NCBI GenBank assembly: GCA_007280875.1
Contig: QYQJ01000006.1
Span: 1-35,284, forward strand
Source: Bacteroidota bacterium
GTDB lineage: Bacteria; Bacteroidota; Bacteroidia; Bacteroidales; FEN-979
Direction: 5' to 3'
DNA length: 35,284 bases
How positions within the stretch are numbered: position 1 is the stretch's first letter; every line of letters begins with the position of its first letter. The position numbers and the translations under genes are program-made. The notes under the pieces were generated by a model. It saw only the letters and a program-made list of their open reading frames with translations. It did not search any database and was not told the DNA's origin. This document shows positions 18,280 through 25,960 of this stretch, piece by piece.

Positions 18280-19320
18280 TTAATTCGCCTTCAGTTTGTA
18301 CTTGTAGATCGGTTTATTCAGCTCAAGCGTGATGGTGTAGTTACCAGCGGCAGGTACCGGGATATTGGCGCCATCCTGCTGCAGGATTCCATTGCCCAGG
18401 TTGTCTCCGTAATTAAGATCCCAGGCATCGTTGGCGCGGAACTTGAACTCGTCGGCTGTCAGATCCATAGTAACCGTCCAGTGCTGGGTCTCTACATCAT
18501 AGGTCATCGGGGTAGAGGCGTCCCAGCCTCCGGGTGTCGCGCTTCCTATAACACCCCATTCTGTTCGGAGGGCAGAATGCGTCAGTGCAATGAGATCGGC
18601 ATTCAGCTTGTAATAACCGGCGACCGCGGCGATAATGTTAGCGCCACCGGGGTCCAGGGTGCCATCGGCGTTATCATCCCCCCAGTTCTCATCCCAGCTG
18701 CCTTTGGCAAACTTATATTCGGTGTTATCGTCTGCGAACCAGAGGAATCCTTCATACAGGTCGTTCGACTTCAGAGATGCGATGGCGGTATTGGAGTCGG
18801 CCGGATTCCATCCCTGGTAGCTTCCGGGTACGTTGAGGATCGGATAGACCACCGGGACATAATAGGGTGTGATGGTTTGCTTGATCACTGCAGAGTAGAG
18901 TGGATTTACATTGGGGTTGACAGCCGTCTTCACCCTGAACTCCAGCGCAATGGGTTCCGGAACTGCCGGATCGGGAAGATAGGGTAACAGCTTGTTGTTA
19001 AAGTCACTGGTCACAATGGTCAGCTCTTTTGCATGGGTAACTGCTCCAACGGCCACGGCATCAGCGAAGTTATTCCCCTGTTTGTCCATCTGCAGGGTGT
19101 AGGTTACCACCAGTTGAGGACCATAGTTGGCTGTATCCCATTGAAAAATGATCGGGACATTTTGATTCTCAAGCAGAAGAACGATCACAGCGCCATCCTG
19201 CAACTTCAACACCGCTGCATTCGGCTTGGAGCTGAGTTCGGTTTTGTCCACCTTCTTACATCCTGCAAGAGTGAACAAACCCACAATTATCAGAAAAAAT
19301 GTTATCTTTTTCATAGACAT
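18280..19320 (-). CDS. susE: SusE/SusF-like outer-membrane starch-binding lipoprotein
   Basis: Lipobox LFTLAGCKK; SusE-like N-domain; two modules PGSYQGWNP...GDDNADGTL and WGVIGSATPGGWD...FKFRANDAWDLNYGD. Confidence 0.88.
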   Translation of the reverse strand: MSMKKITFFLIIVGLFTLAGCKKVDKTELSSKPNAAVLKLQDGAVIVLLLENQNVPIIFQWDTANYGPQLVVTYTLQMDKQGNNFADAVAVGAVTHAKELTIVTSDFNNKLLPYLPDPAVPEPIALEFRVKTAVNPNVNPLYSAVIKQTITPYYVPVVYPILNVPGSYQGWNPADSNTAIASLKSNDLYEGFLWFADDNTEYKFAKGSWDENWGDDNADGTLDPGGANIIAAVAGYYKLNADLIALTHSALRTEWGVIGSATPGGWDASTPMTYDVETQHWTVTMDLTADEFKFRANDAWDLNYGDNLGNGILQQDGANIPVPAAGNYTITLELNKPIYKYKLKAN

Positions 19321-19332
19321 CGGTTTTACAGG

Positions 19333-21531
19333 TTAATATCCAGGATTTTGTTTCAGGTTTGGATTGGCTGAAACATCGGAAGCCGGGAGCGGGAAGATGT
19401 TGTAGATGGAACTTGTTGAGCTACCTGCCTGCGTTCCGCCTTTCCATTGCCATATATAGTCACCTCCCGTAAATTTACCATACCTGACCAGGTCGGTCCG
19501 GCGCGTAGCTTCCCAGTAAAGTTCGCGGGCACGCTCATCCAGGATGAAGTCTAGCGTGAGATCAGCCTGTGTGATATTGCCTAATTCATCTCCATAGGCC
19601 CGTGTTCTCACGTCATTGACATATTGCAATGCCTGGGCTTCAGAGCCTCCGCCACCCCGCAGTACGGCTTCAGCGTACATGAGGTATACATCGGCCAACC
19701 GGAAGAGGATGAAGTCGTTATCTACAAAGGTCTGATCCGAACCCGGCTGACCCGTACTGGTCACGTTTTTGAATTTGGCAATGGCATATCCGTCGGTAAA
19801 CGTACCTATATCATTGATATCCAGCGACTGACCATCGGTCCAGAACATCGCCCGCTTATCGTAGCTGTTCCTGACAACGGAATAGGTATAATCAGGGATA
19901 CCCAGTTTCATGGTGATCACATAGGTTCCGGCTTCCGGAATGGCTATGTTGGCGCCATTCTGCTCCAAAATCCCGTTTGCGCCGTCGTCGCCGTAGTTGA
20001 GATCCCAGCTATCGTTTGCACGGAACTTGATCTCCCCTACAGTCAGGTCCAGGGTGGCCACCCATACTCCGCCAGTGGCGTCGTAATCCATATTCTGGTC
20101 ACTATCCCAACCCCCAGCTGTGGCTGAGCCAATCACGCCCCAGGTTGTGTTCATCTTGGTGTAGGTGAGGTTGTTGAGATCCACGTTTACCTTGTAATAG
20201 CCTGCGTCGGCAGCGACAATATTCGCTCCGTTCTGTTCCAGTGTCCCGTCTCCGTTATCGTCTCCGTAATTCAGATCCCAGTTTGGATTCACACAGAACT
20301 TGAACTCCGTATTGGCGTCGGGGAAGTATAGATAGCCTTCAAAATTCCCGTCATTCAACGCCGAAGCCAAAACAGTGGTGGTGTTGGTCGGATCCCATCC
20401 CTGGTAAGAGCCGGGACAGTACAACAACGTGTAGGCCGCTGCACTCTTCGGGGGAATGGGAGAATGGTAGAGACCGTTCTTGATTTCCGGGTAGAACTTC
20501 TGAACGAGCGACTTGGTTGTCCGGGTTCCTCCCCATCCGCCACCTACGCCGAAATCGGCCGGTACCATACTTCCGCCAATCGCAGCATGAATGATGAAGG
20601 TGGTACCACCCCAGGTCTGGGTGCGCAGCCCATCAAAATTGATCGTGAAAATAGACTCGGGGGTATTGTGGTTATCAGCCAGGAAAAGATTCTGGTACTC
20701 GGGATCCAGGGAATAACCCGCATTGATGATCTTCACGCAGTTGTTCACGCAATCGGTATACCGGTTGGAGCCTTTGTAGACCTCGGCATTCAGGTACAGT
20801 TTTGCAAGAAGCGCCCATACCGCTGCTTTATCGGCCCGGCCGTACTCATTTTGCCGGGCATCGATCAGTAATGGTTCGATGGCGTTCAACTCTGCGTCGA
20901 GGTAATCAAACAGGCTTGCCCTCATGATTTGCTGAGGAAAGAATTTTCCTACCGGGTCGGCATCGGTCACAAACGGAACATTGCCGAAGAGATCGAGAGC
21001 GTGGTAATAACTCAGCGCCCGCAGGAACCTGGCTTCTGCCCGGTAATGGGCAATATCGGTCAGGATCGGACCGGTAATGCCGCGTTCGCTAAGCTTTTCA
21101 GGAGTCGTTTCCCGGATGAATTCATTGCACAGACAGATCTGGTAATAGATCCGGTAGTACATAGCAGAGATAAAGACATCACTGGAACCCCAGTTCTGGG
21201 AGTGAAAGTCCTTAATGGTCTGGTCGTTCCAGCCGATGACCGCTTCATCGGTGCTTAGCTCCTGGTGATACCAGTAGCCACGGAGGTACTCCCCGAACCC
21301 TTCATCGATACCAGCGATATCCGGATTCCCTGCCGGTCCCTGCTGTCCCGAAAGGGCCAATCCGGCATACAACTTGGCAAGCACCAGGATGTAGTTATTG
21401 GCGTCTTTGTACACGTCCTCTGACGTCAATTCAAGTGGATTTAATGGCTTGGTATTCAGATCCTTGACGCAGGAACCAAGAACCATTGCTAAAGCCATAA
21501 ACAGGATTGCTATTTTATAATTTCGTTTCAT
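19333..21531 (-). CDS. susD: SusD-family nutrient-binding lipoprotein with inserted SusE/F-type modules
   Basis: MVLGSCVKDLNTKPLNPLELTSEDVYKDANNY...; SusD core on both sides; C-terminus FPLPASDVSANPNLKQNPGY. Insert at about residues 367-553. Confidence 0.9.
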   Translation of the reverse strand: MKRNYKIAILFMALAMVLGSCVKDLNTKPLNPLELTSEDVYKDANNYILVLAKLYAGLALSGQQGPAGNPDIAGIDEGFGEYLRGYWYHQELSTDEAVIGWNDQTIKDFHSQNWGSSDVFISAMYYRIYYQICLCNEFIRETTPEKLSERGITGPILTDIAHYRAEARFLRALSYYHALDLFGNVPFVTDADPVGKFFPQQIMRASLFDYLDAELNAIEPLLIDARQNEYGRADKAAVWALLAKLYLNAEVYKGSNRYTDCVNNCVKIINAGYSLDPEYQNLFLADNHNTPESIFTINFDGLRTQTWGGTTFIIHAAIGGSMVPADFGVGGGWGGTRTTKSLVQKFYPEIKNGLYHSPIPPKSAAAYTLLYCPGSYQGWDPTNTTTVLASALNDGNFEGYLYFPDANTEFKFCVNPNWDLNYGDDNGDGTLEQNGANIVAADAGYYKVNVDLNNLTYTKMNTTWGVIGSATAGGWDSDQNMDYDATGGVWVATLDLTVGEIKFRANDSWDLNYGDDGANGILEQNGANIAIPEAGTYVITMKLGIPDYTYSVVRNSYDKRAMFWTDGQSLDINDIGTFTDGYAIAKFKNVTSTGQPGSDQTFVDNDFILFRLADVYLMYAEAVLRGGGGSEAQALQYVNDVRTRAYGDELGNITQADLTLDFILDERARELYWEATRRTDLVRYGKFTGGDYIWQWKGGTQAGSSTSSIYNIFPLPASDVSANPNLKQNPGY
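19873..20433 (-). other. Two SusE/SusF-type starch-binding modules inserted in the SusD ORF
   Basis: YTLLYCPGSYQGWDPTNTTT...WDLNYGDDNGDGTLEQNGANI...WGVIGSATAGGWD...IKFRANDSWDLNYGDDGANGILEQNGANI...YTYSVV, closely matching the SusE C-terminal half. Confidence 0.85.
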
Positions 21532-21550
21532 TGCTTTTCGGTTTTATACG

Positions 21551-24529
21551 TTAAAAGGAAAGATTTACGCCCAAAACAAATGCCCTGGAACGGGGATACA
21601 TATTGTTGTCGATCCCTCTCGTAGTTCCCAGGTTGACTTCCGGGTCAATACCCTTGTACTGGGTTATGGTGAACAGGTTGTTCACGGTGAAGGAGAGGCG
21701 CAGATGAGCCGTATTCTTCGCCAGGTTCCCGAAGTCATATCCCAGGGTCAGGTAATCGAGTTTGAAGAAAGAGGCGTCCTGGACATAATAATCCGAAAGA
21801 TACTGCTGATTGACGAAATTGATGTCGTACACATCGGTAGTCACGTTACCGAGATAAGGGCCTTCCGGACGGAAGAGGTTGTTGTAAACCCCCCGGTTGG
21901 CCTGCACGTTGTTGTAAACATAATTTCCGATCATCGCATGGCCTGCTGCAGCCAGACTCCATTTCTTATAACGGAGCGAAGTGGAGATCCCTAAGGTAAA
22001 ATCGGGACTCGGATTTTTGTAGTGGTACCGGTCGGCATCCGTGATCTTTCCATCGTTGTTCCGGTCTACATACAACCCTTCTATCGGGTTTCCGGCATCA
22101 TCATAAACCTGCTGATAAACGAAGAAATCGAACGGAGCATATCCTACGCTGAGAATCTGCACCGTATTCCCGACACCGCCGCTGATCCCTCCGATGAAAT
22201 ATCCGAGGTAGTTTGGATCCTCGTACAGGGTCAGTTTCGTGATCTCATTGTGATTGTAAGCCGTGTTGAAACCAATCTCCCACTTCCAGTCGTTGGTCAC
22301 CACCGGTTTGGCGTTGATAGCAAACTCCACCCCGTTGTTTACCATGTCACCCACGTTGGTCCAGATGTAGTTCTGGAGGTTTGTCCCTGCGGGGACAGGT
22401 ACATAGTTCAACAGGTCGGAGGTATATCGCAGATAGTAATCGATGCTACCGTAGATCCTGTCTTCCAGGAATCCAAAATCAAGGCCGGCATTCCAGGTAG
22501 TAGTTTTCTCCCATTTGATACCGGCATCATAGCCGTTTGGACGCAGCGTAACATAATAAACATTTCCGAATTCGTACATCGCAAACTGGTTGCTTTCAAC
22601 ATAAAGCGGCAGGGAGGGGTACCAGTTATCACCGATATCCTGCTGACCGGTCTGGCCAAAGCCCAGTCTGAGTTTCAGCTGGGAGACCACTTTTGAATCC
22701 CGCAGGAACTTCTCATCGTTGATTTTCCATGCCAGCGCCAACGACGGGAAGAGGCCCCAGCGGTCGTCTTTGGCAAATTTTGACGAACCGTCATTACGTA
22801 AGGTAAAGGTCAGCAGATAGCGATCCATCAGTGTATAATTGAACCGTCCGTAAAAAGAGAGCAGGACATACTCCTTTTTTATGGGTAACCATTCGTAGTA
22901 AGAGGTATCGTGCGGGATATTGTTATTGTACGTGTTTGCTTCAACAAAAAAGCGCTGGTAGGAATATCCTGCCATGACATCAAATTTGCTCTTGATCGAT
23001 TTGACATCCTTGACGTAGTTGAGATAAAAATCGAGCAGCCGGTTATCCTTTTTCTGGTCGTATTTGGTATCCCATCCTTTCCGGAAGAAAGCCCAGGAAG
23101 CATATTCCGGTATCACACGGGTGCCGCTGGTGGATATGTAATCCAGACCGAGGTTCAGGACTGCCCGCAAATCCGGGAAGAAATGGAGTTTATAATCAAT
23201 TTGTACATTCCCCAGAAACCGGTTTGCAACTGACTTATCCTTGCGGAGATTCAGAAGGGCAAGTGGATTTGTAGTTGCCTGATCAACCGGAAGTGTACCT
23301 CCGGGTTGCAGCCAGGCCCAGTAACCTCCGAATTTGTTATCTGCCATGACCGGTTTTGTAGGGTCAAATGCAATGGCAGCGCCAATCGCACCCTGATCGG
23401 CAAAATAGTTTGATTCACGGAAATATTTTGCATTTACCGTTACTTTCAGATAGTTGTCAAAAAAAGCGGGACTCAGGTTTAGCCCTGCCGAGAACCTCTG
23501 AAAGTTATCAGTTTTTATTGTTCCATCCTGGAACAGATACCCGACAGAGACCCGGTAGGGCATCGTGCTTATGGAGCCGGTAAAGGCCAGGTTATGATCG
23601 GTCATAATGGCCGACCGGTAGATCTCCTTCTGCCAGTTGGTGCTCTGGGTTCCCAGCAGGGTGTCCACATCAGGCCGGTTGGGATAACGCTCCTTCACCA
23701 GTGCTCTGAATTCATCCCCGTCAAGCACCGAATAAATCTTTGGCACGGTGGAAAGACCTATTTTCCCTGAATACTCCAAACCGAATTTCTTGGATCCGGG
23801 GACTCCTTTCTTGGTAGTGATGATGATAACCCCGTTGGAAGCCCGTGAACCATAGATGGCTGTTGCCGAAGCATCCTTCAGTACCGTATAGCTCTCAATC
23901 TCATCCGGATTAATCATGCTGAGGGTCCCACGGGCCCCCGATGTAGCTGTATTATCGATAGGAACCCCGTCGATGACCATAAGGGGATCGTTGGAGGCAT
24001 GCAGTGAAGAGCCGCCACGGATCCGGATAGAAGCATTTCCACCGGGCGCACCTCCAAGGGTGGTTACAGTAACACCAGGGATTTTCCCGATGATCTGCTC
24101 CTGAGGAGAAATGACATTCCCCCGGTTGAAACTTTGATCATCAATAACAGATACAGAACCGGTTGCATCCTGCTTCTTGACCGTACCATAGCCGATCACA
24201 ACCAATTCGTTCAGGAATTTTACGGCTGTTTTCAAGCCGATCACAAGGTTGGTCTGGTCTGTAATCGTTATCTCCTGGGGCTCATACCCGACAAAAGAGA
24301 AGACCAGCACATCGCCAGGCTTTGCCTGCAGCGAAAAATTCCCACTGATATCCGTGGCTACACCAACGGTTGATCCTTTGATCATCACCGTTACGCCCGG
24401 CAGAGAACTTCCATCTGCTGCATCCGTTACAATCCCTTTAACCGTCATTTCTTGCCCGTAAAGAAGGGATACGGACAGGAAGGAAAAGAGAAGAAACAGA
24501 TTACGTAACCATAGTACACTTTTCTTCAT
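21551..24529 (-). CDS. susC: SusC/RagA-family TonB-linked outer-membrane transporter
   Basis: Carboxypeptidase-regulatory-like N-domain (GIVTDAADGSSLPGVTVMIKGS); LVVIGYGTVKKQDATGSV; plug IRIRGGSSLHASNDPLMVIDGVP, TVLKDASATAIYGSRASNGVIIITTKKG; C-terminal beta strand RAFVLGVNLSF. Confidence 0.97.
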   Translation of the reverse strand: MKKSVLWLRNLFLLFSFLSVSLLYGQEMTVKGIVTDAADGSSLPGVTVMIKGSTVGVATDISGNFSLQAKPGDVLVFSFVGYEPQEITITDQTNLVIGLKTAVKFLNELVVIGYGTVKKQDATGSVSVIDDQSFNRGNVISPQEQIIGKIPGVTVTTLGGAPGGNASIRIRGGSSLHASNDPLMVIDGVPIDNTATSGARGTLSMINPDEIESYTVLKDASATAIYGSRASNGVIIITTKKGVPGSKKFGLEYSGKIGLSTVPKIYSVLDGDEFRALVKERYPNRPDVDTLLGTQSTNWQKEIYRSAIMTDHNLAFTGSISTMPYRVSVGYLFQDGTIKTDNFQRFSAGLNLSPAFFDNYLKVTVNAKYFRESNYFADQGAIGAAIAFDPTKPVMADNKFGGYWAWLQPGGTLPVDQATTNPLALLNLRKDKSVANRFLGNVQIDYKLHFFPDLRAVLNLGLDYISTSGTRVIPEYASWAFFRKGWDTKYDQKKDNRLLDFYLNYVKDVKSIKSKFDVMAGYSYQRFFVEANTYNNNIPHDTSYYEWLPIKKEYVLLSFYGRFNYTLMDRYLLTFTLRNDGSSKFAKDDRWGLFPSLALAWKINDEKFLRDSKVVSQLKLRLGFGQTGQQDIGDNWYPSLPLYVESNQFAMYEFGNVYYVTLRPNGYDAGIKWEKTTTWNAGLDFGFLEDRIYGSIDYYLRYTSDLLNYVPVPAGTNLQNYIWTNVGDMVNNGVEFAINAKPVVTNDWKWEIGFNTAYNHNEITKLTLYEDPNYLGYFIGGISGGVGNTVQILSVGYAPFDFFVYQQVYDDAGNPIEGLYVDRNNDGKITDADRYHYKNPSPDFTLGISTSLRYKKWSLAAAGHAMIGNYVYNNVQANRGVYNNLFRPEGPYLGNVTTDVYDINFVNQQYLSDYYVQDASFFKLDYLTLGYDFGNLAKNTAHLRLSFTVNNLFTITQYKGIDPEVNLGTTRGIDNNMYPRSRAFVLGVNLSF

Positions 24530-24660
24530 AAAAGGTTTTTGTTAAAAGTTAAACATCCGTTATTTAATTGTACACATTATTATATGCCAGTTTGAACCTA
24601 TTTCACATCCTGATAATGAAATATTTAGATACGTTAAATTGGGTTTTTCACGAAAACATG

Positions 24661-24693
24661 CAAATATAATAAGAATAAGATTCGATGTAACAA
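24661..24693 (-). promoter_or_regulatory. Bacteroidota-type promoter for susCDE (-7 TATATTTG, -33 TTG)
   Basis: On the minus strand: TTG-N22-TATATTTG, about 130 nt upstream of the susC start. Confidence 0.55.
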
Positions 24694-24697
24694 ATTT

Positions 24698-25864
24698 TTA
24701 AAATGATGCCGGCATTTGCAAATATTCTATTGAAATCAGCGTACGACCCTGGAAATCAAACAGGGAGCAGTTATCCCAGGCCGATCCGGTGCCCCAATTA
24801 TCCTTCATGGAAGAGGTAATCCAGGCCGGTTCCCAGTACATACAACCGGTTGCGCCGCCATCCAGTACAGCCCGGGTCAATGCGTTCAGGTAGTTCATCT
24901 GTCCTTCAGGGGTTAACGGATACCCGGCTATACTGTCGGAAGGTCCGAAGATATTGGGGTACTGATCGGCATCCTCTCCGGTCCAGGGGCAGGCTGTTTC
25001 CACTACCATCACCCGTTTGCCAAAGCTGGTCCTGATCTCTCTGGTTATGGCGGTGATCTGGGAGAGCTGTGAAATAGTTGACCATTTTGCATAATGGGAG
25101 ATCCCCAGGATATCGAAATCAGTGACCTTCCCTGCATGGATCACCTGATCGATCCACCACCGGGAGTTTTGAAATTGCGCCACATGCAGGATGATCAGGG
25201 GTTTTATCTTCGCGTTGACGGAGAAATCCCGGACCGCCTTGATACCGGCGTTAAGTAACGTACCAAAAGGGATCCAGTTATCGTTTTCGACCTTCCCAAC
25301 CGGATAAAGCATCCCGCTGTTGGTTTCATTCCCTATCTGCACCATTTCTGGTGTAAGCCCTTTCATTGCCAGGTGCTGCAGGACAGCCAGGGTGTAATTA
25401 TAAACGGAATCGCAAAGGGTTTCCAGTGCCAGCCCGTTCCAGGCTTCCGGAGTTTCCTGATGGGAAGGATCGGCCCAGGTGTCGGAATAGTGTATATCCA
25501 GGTTCACCGCCATCCCCAGCGCTTTTGCCCGGGTGATGGTCTTCTCCACATCCGCCAGGTCACTGTACAGCGCTCCGCCGGTCAGTTCCCCGACCCATTG
25601 CGGATTATGCCACAAACGGACCCGAACCGTGTTGGCTCCATGATCATGAAAAATCCGGAAGGGATCCCGCACCTCTCCCGAGTCGGAATATACTCCACCA
25701 AAATCCTCAATCTCATTTACATAGGATAGATCCACCCCTTTGCTGAAAGTTTTCCAGGAAGGCGTCTCGGGTTGGATCTGATCAGGCTCCTGCGGGTTGC
25801 TATCCTTGCAGGAGGACAATACCAGAAAAACTCCGGCAAGAACTATACGTATCAACCGTTCCAT
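24698..25864 (-). CDS. GH53 arabinogalactan endo-beta-1,4-galactanase lipoprotein
   Basis: Start placed at MERLIRIVLAGVFLVLSSCKDS (25864); GVDLSYVNEIEDFGGVY, NTVRVRLWHNPQ, DIHYSDTWADPSHQETPEAW, VQIGNETNSGMLYP (acid/base), VMVVETACPWTGED (nucleophile). Confidence 0.93.
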   Translation of the reverse strand: MERLIRIVLAGVFLVLSSCKDSNPQEPDQIQPETPSWKTFSKGVDLSYVNEIEDFGGVYSDSGEVRDPFRIFHDHGANTVRVRLWHNPQWVGELTGGALYSDLADVEKTITRAKALGMAVNLDIHYSDTWADPSHQETPEAWNGLALETLCDSVYNYTLAVLQHLAMKGLTPEMVQIGNETNSGMLYPVGKVENDNWIPFGTLLNAGIKAVRDFSVNAKIKPLIILHVAQFQNSRWWIDQVIHAGKVTDFDILGISHYAKWSTISQLSQITAITREIRTSFGKRVMVVETACPWTGEDADQYPNIFGPSDSIAGYPLTPEGQMNYLNALTRAVLDGGATGCMYWEPAWITSSMKDNWGTGSAWDNCSLFDFQGRTLISIEYLQMPASF

Positions 25865-25883
25865 AGTAATCAGGATATCCGTA

Positions 25884-25914
25884 CGAAAATAGGAATAAAA
25901 CTGCTTGCTGTCAA
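25884..25914 (-). promoter_or_regulatory. Candidate promoter for GH53 gene (-33 TTG, -7 TATTTTCG)
   Basis: TTG-N20-TATTTTCG on the minus strand; one mismatch to TAnnTTTG. Confidence 0.35.
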
Positions 25915-25932
25915 CGAATCTGAAGTTTTTTT

Positions 25933-25940
25933 TACCTTTG
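25933..25940 (+). promoter_or_regulatory. Candidate -7 box TACCTTTG for the T9SS GH13 gene
   Basis: TAnnTTTG match 20 nt before ATG 25961, divergent to the GH53 promoter. Confidence 0.45.
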
Positions 25941-25960
25941 GAGAAACCATCTGAAATTCC

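Noticed and set aside
18247-18987. 246-aa plus-strand ORF over susE
   Set aside because: Antisense to a clear SusE gene and starts in the terminator hairpin; composition typical of an antisense frame.
22022-22696. 224-aa plus-strand ORF over susC
   Set aside because: Antisense to SusC; no domain or start context.
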